Of a stretch of 64,000 bases of DNA, positions 16,618 to 25,876 are shown piece by piece. Every line of letters begins with the position of its first letter. Within the stretch, counting starts at the first letter, position 1. The translations under genes and the position numbers were made by a program. A model generated the notes under the pieces. The model was not told where the DNA came from. It worked only from the letters and a program-made list of their open reading frames with translations, and did not search any database. The DNA is from Neokomagataea tanensis. Lineage in GTDB: Bacteria; Pseudomonadota; Alphaproteobacteria; Acetobacterales; Acetobacteraceae. The stretch is from assembly GCF_006542335.1 (NCBI RefSeq), contig NZ_CP032485.1, positions 722,001-786,000 of the forward strand, in the 5' to 3' direction.

Positions 16618-16850
16618 ATTCTCACACACTTAAACCACATTCCTCATCATGGCCCCCATGCACATAAGAGCCACAACCACACTGCCCCACCAAGTTCAGC
16701 TATAGATTCAAGAAATAAAAGCGTTTTTCATGACAAAACGGTAATACTTCATCCATAATATAAAGCATCATTTACGAGACTAAACCGAGATGAACCATTA
16801 GCGTTGGAACAATCCTTCAAAGCTAGTCACAGGATTGGAACTGCCGCTCC

Positions 16851-19800
16851 ATGAATGCCATCGTCGTGACCGCGCTAAGGCGACCACTTACCTTCGTCGT
16901 CTTATCGATCTTAATTGTCATGTTCGGGGTCATGTCGATCTTCAAGACACCGACAGACGTCTTCCCGAATATTAAAGTTCCTGTCGTTGCCGTAGTCTGG
17001 ACCTATCCCGGTCTGCTGCCTCAGCAATTTGCAGGGCGAATCACATACAACTTCGAGCTCTCCGTCACCACGACGGTACAGGGCATCGAGCATATGGAAT
17101 CGGACAGCTATTACGGCCGCTCCATCGTTCGAATCTATTTCCAGCCAGGTACCGAAGTCGGCACAGCCGAGGCCGAAGTTACAGCTATTGCCCAAACCAT
17201 CTTGCTAGGGCTGCCGCCAAAAGTACCAGCCCCGATGATCATGGCCCTGAACCCTTCTCAGGTTCCGGTCATCGCATTGCAGGTCACTTCGCAAAAACAA
17301 ACACCTTCGGATTTGTTTAAGCTCGGCGTCATTTCCATCCGTCCGCTCCTCGCCACCGTCCCCGGTGCCGTCGTAGCCCACCCCAATGGTGGTATGGACA
17401 GCTTCGTGATGATTGCGCTGAACCAAGATCAACTGCGCGCGCATCACCTCTCCGCGGCAGACGTACAACAAGCGATGCGCGACCAGAACATCGTTCTGCC
17501 CGCTGGTGACCAGAAGATCGATTCGACCGACTGGATGGTGCAAACCAACGCCACCCCAGAAACGATGGATGACATTGCCAATATTCCCGTCAAGCGCGTC
17601 GGCAATGCTGTAATTTACATCCGCGATGTCGCTGAAGTTTACCGCGGTGGTCACCCACAAACCAACCTCGTGCTGGTCAAAGGCCGCCAAGGTGTGGAGA
17701 TGATCACTCAAAAGAGCGGCTCCGCCTCAACCCTCGACGTCGTCGCCGCTACAAAAGCCCTTCTCCCACGTCTACGCGCCATTCTTCCACCAGATGTACA
17801 CGTCTCAATTCTCTCTGACGCATCAGTCCTGGTGAAAGATCAAATCCACGACGTGGTCCAAGAAATGATCACAGCCGCCCTTCTTACAGGCGTAGTGGTT
17901 CTCCTCTTCCTTGGCTCATGGCGCTCTACCGTCATCATCGCAACCTCCATCCCCTTGGCCATTTTGTGCTCCATCATAGCCTTGGGCTGGGCGGGTGAAT
18001 CCATCAACGTGATGACCCTTGGTGGTCTGGCGCTCGCCGTCGGTATCCTTGTGGACGACGCAACCGTGATGATCGAAAACATCGATACCCACCTTGAAAT
18101 GGGTAAAGATCTTGAACTCGCCATCATCGACGCAGCCAACCAAATCGTCATTCCAACCTTCGTTTCAACCACCTGCATCTGTATCGTCTGGCTCCCCCTC
18201 TTCGAGCTGGACGGCGTTGCAGGCTTCCTCTTCATGCCCATGGCAAAGGCCATCATCTTCGCGATGATTGCGTCCTTCATTCTGTCCCGTACCTTGGTCC
18301 CAACTATGGCCAAGTACCTCCTCGCGGGTCAGGTACACCACGCTCACGGACATGATGCACACCCACCAGCACCGAAAACAATCTTCGGTCGCTTCCAGCA
18401 AGGCTTTGAACGCCGCTTTACGGCCTTCCGTAACGGCTACAACGATGTGCTGACACGCTGCGTCGCACGCCGCAAAGCCTTCGTAAGCATCTTCCTCGCC
18501 TGCTCTCTAGCATCTTTCGTACTCTACGCATTTGCTGGCCGTGACTTCTTCCCAGAGGTTAAATCTGGCGCCCTGCAAATGCACATGCGCGCGCCACTCG
18601 GCACACGTATTGAGGTCGCTGGCCGCATCGCAGCCTTGGTTGATGATCGCATCCACCAAGACCTGCCCGGCAAAGTCGAAAACATCATCTCAAATTGCGG
18701 CCTTCCAGAAGGTCCACACAACCAAGCCTTCATGCCAACACCAAGCGTCGGCACGCAGGATTGTGACCTGACCGTCGCTCTCAAAGACCCGGAATCACCC
18801 GTCTGGGAATACCGTAAGCTGCTGCGCAAAGATCTGTCCGCACGCTTCCCCGGCACGGTATTCACCTTCCAACCGGCTGACCTCACTACTCAAATTCTGA
18901 ACTTCGGCTCACCTGCCCCAATCGATATCCAAATCGCGGGCCCGAGCATTTCAGACAACTACAACTACGCACGCCACATCATCGGCCAACTCCGCCACGT
19001 TCCCGGCGCAGCAGACGTCACCATCCAACAAACGATGGCAACGCCTACACTGATGGTAAACGGCAACCGTACCTTTAGTCAGGCCACGGGCATCACCGAA
19101 AACGATCTGGCTACCAACGAACTCCTGACCCTGTCCGGTTCCGGTGTTGTTGACCCCCAGTTCTGGCTTGACCCAGAAGACAACGTTACCTTCCCGCTCA
19201 ACGTTTATACGTCACAGGACCAACTCACCCACCTGACGGACCTGCTGACCATTCCTGTTGATAAGGGCGATGGCGACCCGAACGACAAAACACAGCTTCT
19301 CGGCGCTTTGGCTGACGTTGTCGCCACCGGCACACCGGGCGAAGTCTCACACTTTAACTCGATGTCTGAAATTGACATCTACGTCTCAGCAGAAGGCACC
19401 GACCTTGGATCTGTCCTCAACGGCGTAAACGATGTGCTGGCACACGATAAGAACAACGTGCCCCGCTCGTCAGACATTACCGTTCACGGTCAGGCCACAA
19501 CAATGCACGGCGCATATACCCAACTGGTTGAAGGCCTGCTTGTATCAATCGTACTTATCTATCTGCTGATTGTGGTGAACTTCCAGTCTTGGCTGGACCC
19601 CTTCATCATCATTACCGCACTTCCTGGCGCATTGGGTGGCATTGCGTGGGCGCTGTTCCTAACCGGCACGCGTCTCTCGGTTCCAGCCCTTACAGGCGCC
19701 ATCATGTGCATGGGCACCGCCACGGCAAACTCAATTCTCGTGGTTTCCTTTGCCCGTGAACGGATCGAAATCCACGGTGACGCGCTTAAAGCCGCCATCG

Positions 19801-20015
19801 AAGCCGGGTTTGGCCGTATCCGCCCCGTACTCATGACCGCTCTGGCCATGATCGTGGGCATGGTCCCAATGGCTACTTCCAACTCCACAAACGCACCACT
19901 TGGACGTGCTGTGATCGGCGGCCTTATCGTCGCAACGATCTCCACACTGCTCTTCGTACCCTGCGTTTACGCTATCCTCCACAACCGCTCATCGCGCCAG
20001 AAGGAAACCGTCTGA
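16851..20015 (+). CDS. RND family multidrug efflux permease
   Basis: A 1054-aa inner-membrane transporter of full RND length. The N-terminus (ALRRPLTFVVLSILIVMFG) is the first membrane helix of the family; GILVDDATVMIEN near residue 400 carries the two adjacent Asp of the proton relay in helix 4; the C-terminal membrane block includes GTATANSILVVSFARER. Two large periplasmic domains lie between. It exports substrates to the outside with the adaptor and outer-membrane channel encoded next, whose genes overlap by one and four bases, so the three form an operon. Substrate is unknown. It lies directly beside the prophage end. Start ATG has no strong ribosome site. Confidence 0.93.
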   Translation: MNAIVVTALRRPLTFVVLSILIVMFGVMSIFKTPTDVFPNIKVPVVAVVWTYPGLLPQQFAGRITYNFELSVTTTVQGIEHMESDSYYGRSIVRIYFQPGTEVGTAEAEVTAIAQTILLGLPPKVPAPMIMALNPSQVPVIALQVTSQKQTPSDLFKLGVISIRPLLATVPGAVVAHPNGGMDSFVMIALNQDQLRAHHLSAADVQQAMRDQNIVLPAGDQKIDSTDWMVQTNATPETMDDIANIPVKRVGNAVIYIRDVAEVYRGGHPQTNLVLVKGRQGVEMITQKSGSASTLDVVAATKALLPRLRAILPPDVHVSILSDASVLVKDQIHDVVQEMITAALLTGVVVLLFLGSWRSTVIIATSIPLAILCSIIALGWAGESINVMTLGGLALAVGILVDDATVMIENIDTHLEMGKDLELAIIDAANQIVIPTFVSTTCICIVWLPLFELDGVAGFLFMPMAKAIIFAMIASFILSRTLVPTMAKYLLAGQVHHAHGHDAHPPAPKTIFGRFQQGFERRFTAFRNGYNDVLTRCVARRKAFVSIFLACSLASFVLYAFAGRDFFPEVKSGALQMHMRAPLGTRIEVAGRIAALVDDRIHQDLPGKVENIISNCGLPEGPHNQAFMPTPSVGTQDCDLTVALKDPESPVWEYRKLLRKDLSARFPGTVFTFQPADLTTQILNFGSPAPIDIQIAGPSISDNYNYARHIIGQLRHVPGAADVTIQQTMATPTLMVNGNRTFSQATGITENDLATNELLTLSGSGVVDPQFWLDPEDNVTFPLNVYTSQDQLTHLTDLLTIPVDKGDGDPNDKTQLLGALADVVATGTPGEVSHFNSMSEIDIYVSAEGTDLGSVLNGVNDVLAHDKNNVPRSSDITVHGQATTMHGAYTQLVEGLLVSIVLIYLLIVVNFQSWLDPFIIITALPGALGGIAWALFLTGTRLSVPALTGAIMCMGTATANSILVVSFARERIEIHGDALKAAIEAGFGRIRPVLMTALAMIVGMVPMATSNSTNAPLGRAVIGGLIVATISTLLFVPCVYAILHNRSSRQKETV

Positions 20016-21196
20016 TGGCCACTTCTCCTAAACTCGTCGCCGTCGCGGGTGGCTGCCTCCTAGCGCTCTACGCCGGCTATCTCGTCGTTGAAAAAGTCCA
20101 TGCGTCTTCCGCCCTTGCGGAAGAAACAAACGCCAGCGCCATACCCAATGTCTCGATCATCGCACCTCAAAAATCTCCTAGCAAAGTCGCCCTGACACTG
20201 CCCGGAACGATTGATGCATGGTACCAGGCACCAATCTACGCGCAGGTCTCAGGCTACGTGAAGATGTGGTACAAAGACTACGGCGCACACGTTAAAGCCG
20301 GCGACGTCCTCGCTGAAATCAACGCCCCTGCGCTTGATGCTCAGTACGCGCAAGCCAAAGCGGATCTCGCCTCCGTAATGGCCAAATACAAGCTGGCCAC
20401 CGTCACCGCTGAGCGCTGGCGCGCAATGGGCCAGTCAGAAGCGGTATCCGGTCAGTCCGTCTCCGTTTCAAACGCAAACGAACAATCCGCTCGCGCAGAC
20501 TTTGACGCAGCCCAACGCAACGTTGATCACTTTGAGGCCCTTGAGCGCTTTAAAACAATCGTCGCACCTTACGACGGCGTCGTGACTGCACGTAACGTCA
20601 GCGTCGGCGATTACGTAAACAGCGGCGGCGGCAGCGTGGACTCGGCTGGTGGTGCCTCAGAGCTCTTTACAGTAGCGGACACACACCGTCTGCGTATGTT
20701 TGTCTCGGTGCCAGAAGTCTTTTCCTATGTTCTACAGCCAGACCTAACCGCTGAAGTAACGGTCCCACAGTACCCAGACCGCAAATTCACAGCGCAATTC
20801 CTCACAACCTCACAAGGCTTCGACCCCAACACCCGCACAGCCATTACTGAATTCACGATGGAAAACAGTAAGCAAGAACTCTGGCCAGGCACCTTCGCTT
20901 CAGTCGCCCTGAAAGCTAATAACGAACACTCACAACTCTACGAACTACCCTCATCTTCTTTAGTATTTGAAGAGAAGGGCATGACCGTCGCTACAGTGGA
21001 TGCCAACAGCCACGTTCACTACAAAAAGGTTGTCGTGGGACGTATGGCCGACAGCTCAACCGAAATTCAAGCTGGCATTGATAGCAGCGACCGGGTCATC
21101 GACAACCCACCCGCCGACCTTCTTGAAGGCGATCAAGTCCACATCGTAACCCCACAACGTGGCTACAACGAATCTGGATTCGGAAAATCAGAATGA
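20015..21196 (+). CDS. RND efflux periplasmic adaptor subunit
   Basis: A 393-aa membrane fusion protein. N-terminal signal/anchor (LVAVAGGCLLALYAGYLVV), then the lipoyl half-motifs (QAPIYAQVSGYVKMWYKDYG and FKTIVAPYDGVVTARNVSVG) flanking a helical hairpin of about 85 residues, and the beta-barrel segment RLRMFVSVPEVF. It bridges the permease and the outer-membrane factor. It starts on the permease stop (TGATG), and its own end overlaps the next start by four bases. Confidence 0.93.
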   Translation: MATSPKLVAVAGGCLLALYAGYLVVEKVHASSALAEETNASAIPNVSIIAPQKSPSKVALTLPGTIDAWYQAPIYAQVSGYVKMWYKDYGAHVKAGDVLAEINAPALDAQYAQAKADLASVMAKYKLATVTAERWRAMGQSEAVSGQSVSVSNANEQSARADFDAAQRNVDHFEALERFKTIVAPYDGVVTARNVSVGDYVNSGGGSVDSAGGASELFTVADTHRLRMFVSVPEVFSYVLQPDLTAEVTVPQYPDRKFTAQFLTTSQGFDPNTRTAITEFTMENSKQELWPGTFASVALKANNEHSQLYELPSSSLVFEEKGMTVATVDANSHVHYKKVVVGRMADSSTEIQAGIDSSDRVIDNPPADLLEGDQVHIVTPQRGYNESGFGKSE

Positions 21197-22815
21197 ACCT
21201 GCGCCGCCTTAAAAGCCTTAGCCTCGCTGGCGGAACAGCCCTGTCCCTCTTGGGTCTGTCCGCCTGCGACCTCGCCCCAACCTACACTCCGCCAACCTTT
21301 GTCGTGCCAGAATCCTGGCACGGCCAAGGCCCCTTTGGCATAGCCACCCCGGCGGACAATACCCTGCCCACCGATTGGTGGATCATGTTCGATGATCCAC
21401 TACTCAACACGCTCGAGGCACGCGCCAGCACGCAAAATGCTGACCTTCAAGCCGCCGCAGAACGCTTTACCCAAGCGCGCTCCCTCGTTGTGGAAGCACG
21501 TTCAGAACTACTCCCCCATCTAGGCCTGAACGCTGGCGCCTCGGACAACAAACAATCCGCAGACCGCCTCTTCCGCAACGGCGCTACCCTGACGCAAACT
21601 CAGGAGATTTACCAAGGACTGGCTTCTTGGGAGCCCGATTTCTGGTCTTCCATCCGAAATCACGTCCGCGCTGAAAAACAAAAAGCTCAGCAACGCGCCG
21701 CCGATTACGCCATGGCGCGCCTCAGCCTCCAAGCTGAACTCGCCCGTGACTACATCGAACTCCGGGGCTACGACGCGCAAATTGCCATCTATTCGCAATC
21801 CATTGCGTATTACCAGCGCGCCATGCAAATCACTGAAACCCAGTTAAAATTCAAAGCGGCCCCACGCCTTGACCTCGCACGCGCACAAGCTCAGCTTTAC
21901 ACATCACAGGCTGCCAAGCTTGATGTCGAAGCCGCACGCGAGGTGACAGAGCACGCCATCGCTGTTCTAACCAACACCTCTCCGTCCAGCTTTCACATTC
22001 CACAAATTGACAAGCTAAGCTTCCACCAACCAACCATCCCAGCTGGCATCCCGTCCGAACTGCTTCAACGCCGTCCTGACATCGCCTCAGCCGAGCGCGA
22101 AATGGCACAAGCCAACCGTGAAATTGGCATCGCACGTGCTGCTTTTTATCCGCATATCGCGTTTAACTTCGGTGGCGGCTTCGAGTCCAACGGGTTTGAC
22201 CTCGCAAATCTCGCAAACTCTCTCTGGACCTACGGCGCAAGCTTTGACATGCCCTTATTCGATGGTGGTCTACGCCGTGCCGAACTTCAGCGCACATGGT
22301 CTGCCTATCGAGAAACACGCGACGAATATCGCGGCACAGTGCTCTCCGCCTTCCGGGAGGTGGAAGATGGGCTCTCCCGCACAGACCGCCTAAACCGCGA
22401 AAACAAAGCGCTTGAGCAAGCCGTCGCAGCCAATCTGCAAACTCAGGGCATGACCATGACCCTGTATCAAGGTGGCGTCGGCACTTATCTGGAGGCAATC
22501 TTCAGCCAAGAAAATACACTCGATAGCCGCATCCATCAGGTCGAAATCGCAACACGCCTCTACCAAGCTGACGTTGACCTCATTCGCAGCCTCGGCGGTG
22601 GTTGGAACGTAAAACTTCTGCCCACAATGGATCAGACGCTTTCCATTGCGCCTTTCCAGTATGACGGCCTGCGCAATCCTGCACCCGTCGGGGACATCAC
22701 AGCATCACCTCACCCAGAGCAGTTTGAAAATCTTGCCGCACCTGCCCCATCCACCCCGGGCAAAGGCACAGGCGCATCACTTGCTCCCTTACCAACAGGC
22801 GTATTGAACAAATAA
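21193..22815 (+). CDS. RND efflux outer-membrane factor (NodT/OprM-type lipoprotein)
   Basis: A 540-aa TolC-like channel. The signal peptide ends in the lipobox LSAC (LLGLSACDLAPTY), giving a lipid anchor. Family segments include DWWIMFDDPLLN, LPSELLQRRPDIASAERE-like sequence (GIPSELLQRRPDIASAE) and REIGIARAAFYPHIAFNFGG. The C-terminal ~50 residues are Pro/Ala-rich and beyond the usual channel end. Last gene of the efflux operon; a strong hairpin follows. Confidence 0.93.
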   Translation: MNLRRLKSLSLAGGTALSLLGLSACDLAPTYTPPTFVVPESWHGQGPFGIATPADNTLPTDWWIMFDDPLLNTLEARASTQNADLQAAAERFTQARSLVVEARSELLPHLGLNAGASDNKQSADRLFRNGATLTQTQEIYQGLASWEPDFWSSIRNHVRAEKQKAQQRAADYAMARLSLQAELARDYIELRGYDAQIAIYSQSIAYYQRAMQITETQLKFKAAPRLDLARAQAQLYTSQAAKLDVEAAREVTEHAIAVLTNTSPSSFHIPQIDKLSFHQPTIPAGIPSELLQRRPDIASAEREMAQANREIGIARAAFYPHIAFNFGGGFESNGFDLANLANSLWTYGASFDMPLFDGGLRRAELQRTWSAYRETRDEYRGTVLSAFREVEDGLSRTDRLNRENKALEQAVAANLQTQGMTMTLYQGGVGTYLEAIFSQENTLDSRIHQVEIATRLYQADVDLIRSLGGGWNVKLLPTMDQTLSIAPFQYDGLRNPAPVGDITASPHPEQFENLAAPAPSTPGKGTGASLAPLPTGVLNK

Positions 22816-22825
22816 ACCTGTCACC

Positions 22826-22852
22826 TGCGGGGCCGGATGTCCCGGCCCCGCA
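22826..22852. terminator. GC-rich hairpin between convergent efflux and rhtA genes
   Basis: TGCGGGGCCGG - 5-nt loop - CCGGCCCCGCA, an 11-bp stem placed exactly between two convergent genes. It lacks a T-run, so it may work as a bidirectional barrier or as an mRNA end stabiliser more than as a classical terminator. Confidence 0.6.
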
Positions 22853-23722
22853 TCACGCACCAGCTGGACGCACTGTCAGCGCACTTCCTGCAGCAGCAAA
22901 CGTCACACAAAAAATAGCAGCGACCTGCAACCAAGTCAGTGTCTCGCCTAAGATAACAAAACCCGCGAGCGCACCAATAGCTGGGGCCGCACTCAGCAAC
23001 ATTCCAAAAACATGCGCTGGCAAAAGCCTCAACGCTTTCACTTCCAGCGAGTACGGAATTGCACTTGATAAAATAGCCACAGCCAAGCCAACCGCCCACA
23101 CATTGAGCTGCATTAGACTGGAACCAGCCTCAATCAACCCTATCGGCGCAGTCACCATCATAGCAACCGTCATGCCTATAGCCGCCGCATCTCCACCCAA
23201 GACAGGTGCCACTCTTTTTCCGCACAAAACATAAAATGCCCAGCACGCACCTGCCCCAAAGGCAAAAACTACCCCCAAAGGGTCCAACGCTTGCTGGACA
23301 TGCAGGGGGAGCAGCAGAATAAGACCAAAAACGATTAGAGCCATCCAACAAAAATCAATCCACCGCCGAGAGCCTAACAGCCCTAAAAGCACAGGGCCGC
23401 TCACCTCTATTCCCAGAGCCACTCCCAACGGTATCCGCGCAAATGCCTGATAAATTGCACTATTCATCACACCAAGCATAACGCCGTACAAAACGACATA
23501 CGGCCAGATACCCTGCGGAATTGACCTCCGCCACGGACGACGAAGCGCCAACAGCAAAATCGCTGATAACCCAATGCGTAAAACAGCCACGCCATATGGC
23601 CCAACGCTTAAAAATAAGTGTTTTGCAAAAGCCGCACCGATATTCTGCGCAATAAGGGAACATACAATAAACCCTGCACCAAGAACTGCTGGCTTATCGC
23701 GCTCAAGAGAATCAAATGTCAT
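22853..23722 (-). CDS. rhtA: RhtA-like threonine/homoserine exporter (EamA family)
   Basis: A ~289-aa protein with ten predicted membrane helices and two EamA repeats. It follows Escherichia coli RhtA closely as I remember that sequence: FGAGACWAFYVLCGKRVAPV, LAVAILSSAIPYSLE and GMLLSAAPAIGALAGFVILG. RhtA exports threonine and homoserine. An Lrp/AsnC-type gene is divergent with under 90 bp between, which fits amino-acid-responsive control. The frame opens at 23749, but ATGs at 23725/23722 begin the usual N-terminus (MTFDSLERD). Substrate is by homology only. Confidence 0.8.
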   Translation of the reverse strand: MTFDSLERDKPAVLGAGFIVCSLIAQNIGAAFAKHLFLSVGPYGVAVLRIGLSAILLLALRRPWRRSIPQGIWPYVVLYGVMLGVMNSAIYQAFARIPLGVALGIEVSGPVLLGLLGSRRWIDFCWMALIVFGLILLLPLHVQQALDPLGVVFAFGAGACWAFYVLCGKRVAPVLGGDAAAIGMTVAMMVTAPIGLIEAGSSLMQLNVWAVGLAVAILSSAIPYSLEVKALRLLPAHVFGMLLSAAPAIGALAGFVILGETLTWLQVAAIFCVTFAAAGSALTVRPAGA

Positions 23723-23807
23723 CATGCATGAGAAAATAACTCGAAACACCCGAATAAGGCGCCCATACTTTAGTTATTAAACGCAAAAAATTCTCAAAAG
23801 GCATGCC

Positions 23808-24305
23808 ATGAATAAGCAAAAAACACGCCACCACCGCCCGCTGGATCGCTTTGACCGTGCAATCCTGCGCATCTTGCAGAAAAATAACCGTATCCCCCAA
23901 CGGGAAATTGCTGAACAGATTCACCTATCAACCGCCGCAGTACAGCGCCGTATCTCCGCCCTTGAGGCGGACGGTATTATTCAGGGCAATGTCGCACTCG
24001 TCGCACCAGAGGCGCTCCGGTCCACCATCTCAATTATTGTCGAAGTACACTTTCAAAACGACCGCTCAACCATTATTGAGCCCGCAAAAGCGCTTTTCCA
24101 AAATACCCCTGAAGTGCAGCAATGCTACCATGTCAGCGGCAATGGTGGCTTTATCCTCATCATGCTCGTCGAAGACATCACGCATTATGCTTTGTTGAGC
24201 CAGCGCCTCTTTGCCGATAACGATGCAGTCGCCACTTATCGCACATTGGTCGTACTCGACCGCATCAAAACCGGTACAGAAATCCCTATCCCGGACGAGC
24301 CCTGA
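23808..24305 (+). CDS. Lrp/AsnC family transcriptional regulator
   Basis: A 165-aa protein. N-terminal HTH: FDRAILRILQKNNRIPQREI, AEQIHLSTAAVQRRISALEA and DGIIQG; C-terminal RAM ligand domain: STISIIVEVHF, VQQCYHVSGNGGFILIMLVE. Members sense amino acids and bend promoter DNA. Divergent from the rhtA-like exporter, its probable target. ATG preceded by AAAAGG. Ends 5 bp from the convergent dnaB end. Confidence 0.9.
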   Translation: MNKQKTRHHRPLDRFDRAILRILQKNNRIPQREIAEQIHLSTAAVQRRISALEADGIIQGNVALVAPEALRSTISIIVEVHFQNDRSTIIEPAKALFQNTPEVQQCYHVSGNGGFILIMLVEDITHYALLSQRLFADNDAVATYRTLVVLDRIKTGTEIPIPDEP

Positions 24306-24310
24306 AAAGC

Positions 24311-25819
24311 CTATTCGTGGATGAGGTCCAAGTCACCAAAGCGCGTAAATTCACCCTCGAAGTACAACTGCACCGTACCTGTCGGCCCGTGACGCTGCTT
24401 TTCCAAAATAAGCTCCGCCTTATTGTGGACAAGCGCCATCTTACGTTGCCACTCTTCGGTTGCCATTTGGAATTTATCGTTGCTGTCATACGCACTATCC
24501 TTCGGCATACGCTGCTGAAGGTAGTACTCATCACGATAAACAAACATCACGGCATCCGCGTCCTGCTCAATCGAGCCAGATTCACGCAAATCCGACAACA
24601 TCGGGCGTTTATCTTCACGTGATTCCACCTGACGAGACAACTGGGACAGCGCAATCACCGGGACCGATAGTTCCTTTGCAATCGCTTTCAACCCCTGCGT
24701 AATCATCGAAATTTCCAAAACACGGCTTTCGGGTCTGGTACCAATCGCCGGGCGCATCAACTGCAAATAATCGACCACAACCAAGCTCAAACCCTGCGTT
24801 CTGGACAGGCGGCGGCACCGCGTCCGCATAGCGGAAAGTGAAATGGCTGGCGTGTCATCAATGTAGAGCGGCAATGACTGCAATTCGCGCGATACCCGCA
24901 CGAAGCGGTCAAATTCTTTTTGGCCAATATCACCTCGACGGATTTTTTCGCCTGAGACTTCCGCTTCACTCGACAAAATACGCGTTGCCAATTGTTCGGC
25001 TGACATTTCCAGCGAGAAAATTGCGACTGAACCTTTAGGCTTTTGACTTCCCTCCTGCGCATCACGCATTAATGCACGTGCTGCAGAAAACGCCACCTTT
25101 GTGGCCAAAGCCGTTTTACCCATCGCCGGGCGGCCTGCCAAAATAATCAAATCAGACGGATGCAAGCCACCTGTCCGCTTATCCAAATCGCGCAGCCCAG
25201 ACGTCAAGCCAACAACATCGCCCGTCCGCTTAAACGCCTCTTGTGCAATATTGACCGCCGTCGCCAAAGCATTCCCGAACGAGACGAACCCGCCATCTTG
25301 GCCACGCTCTGTAGCAAGTTTGAACAACGCCTCTTCAGAGGCAGATATCTGGTCCGCCCCGTCAAGATCGGCACGCGCACCATAGGCGTTATTAACAGTC
25401 GTCTCGCCTATTTCTATGAGCTGCCGCCGGATCCACGCATCATGAATAACGCGACCATAATCCCCGGCGTTAACGATGCCCACCATGGCCGTCAGCAGCT
25501 TGGCGAGATAACCCGGCCCGCCAGCAGCTTCGAGGATACCCGTATGCTCAAACTCTGCACGCATCGTGACAGGGTCCGCGAGTTGACCCCTCTCAATCCG
25601 ACGGGCCACCGCTTCATATACACGGCCATTGATCGAGTCCGAAAAGTGACCTGGTTCCAAAAAGTCCGAGACGCGCTCATAAGCTTTGTTGTTGGTCAGA
25701 ATAGCCCCAAGCAACGCTTGCTCAGCCTGAAGGCTAGAGGGGAGCGCCCGTCGTAGCAGCGCAGTCAGCCCACCTTCTGAGGTTTCTTTATTCGCTGCTA
25801 TGCCCGTCGCTTCACTCAT
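24311..25819 (-). CDS. dnaB: Replicative DNA helicase DnaB
   Basis: A 502-aa hexameric helicase. N-terminal domain begins near residue 28 (LPSSLQAEQALLGAILTNN, the family's hallmark); Walker A LAGRPAMGKTALATK near residue 225; then FSLEMSAEQLATRILSSEAE, the Walker B region LSLVVVDYLQLM and the C-terminal HGPTGTVQLYFEGEFTRF. It unwinds DNA at replication forks. Monocistronic-looking; folC lies 57 bp upstream in the same direction. Confidence 0.97.
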   Translation of the reverse strand: MSEATGIAANKETSEGGLTALLRRALPSSLQAEQALLGAILTNNKAYERVSDFLEPGHFSDSINGRVYEAVARRIERGQLADPVTMRAEFEHTGILEAAGGPGYLAKLLTAMVGIVNAGDYGRVIHDAWIRRQLIEIGETTVNNAYGARADLDGADQISASEEALFKLATERGQDGGFVSFGNALATAVNIAQEAFKRTGDVVGLTSGLRDLDKRTGGLHPSDLIILAGRPAMGKTALATKVAFSAARALMRDAQEGSQKPKGSVAIFSLEMSAEQLATRILSSEAEVSGEKIRRGDIGQKEFDRFVRVSRELQSLPLYIDDTPAISLSAMRTRCRRLSRTQGLSLVVVDYLQLMRPAIGTRPESRVLEISMITQGLKAIAKELSVPVIALSQLSRQVESREDKRPMLSDLRESGSIEQDADAVMFVYRDEYYLQQRMPKDSAYDSNDKFQMATEEWQRKMALVHNKAELILEKQRHGPTGTVQLYFEGEFTRFGDLDLIHE

Positions 25820-25876
25820 AAACCAAACACCCGTTTGCTCAAAAAAACTGCTCTACAACCGCAGGAACAAAAATTT

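Larger units (their letters stand above)
16391..16850. other. 460-bp interval between repressor and efflux operon
   Basis: No convincing gene. It holds O2 and O3, a leftward promoter candidate, an open frame from ATG 16545 that runs leftward into the antisense of the repressor, and an inverted repeat CGTTTT-N7-AAAACG at 16722-16740 with TAATAT about 30 bp further on, possibly part of the efflux-operon promoter. No attachment-site duplication or tRNA is recognisable, so the prophage right end cannot be placed exactly. Confidence 0.6.

Noticed and set aside
17840..18313. Minus-strand frames inside the RND permease
   Set aside because: Antisense shadows of a full-length, well-recognised gene.
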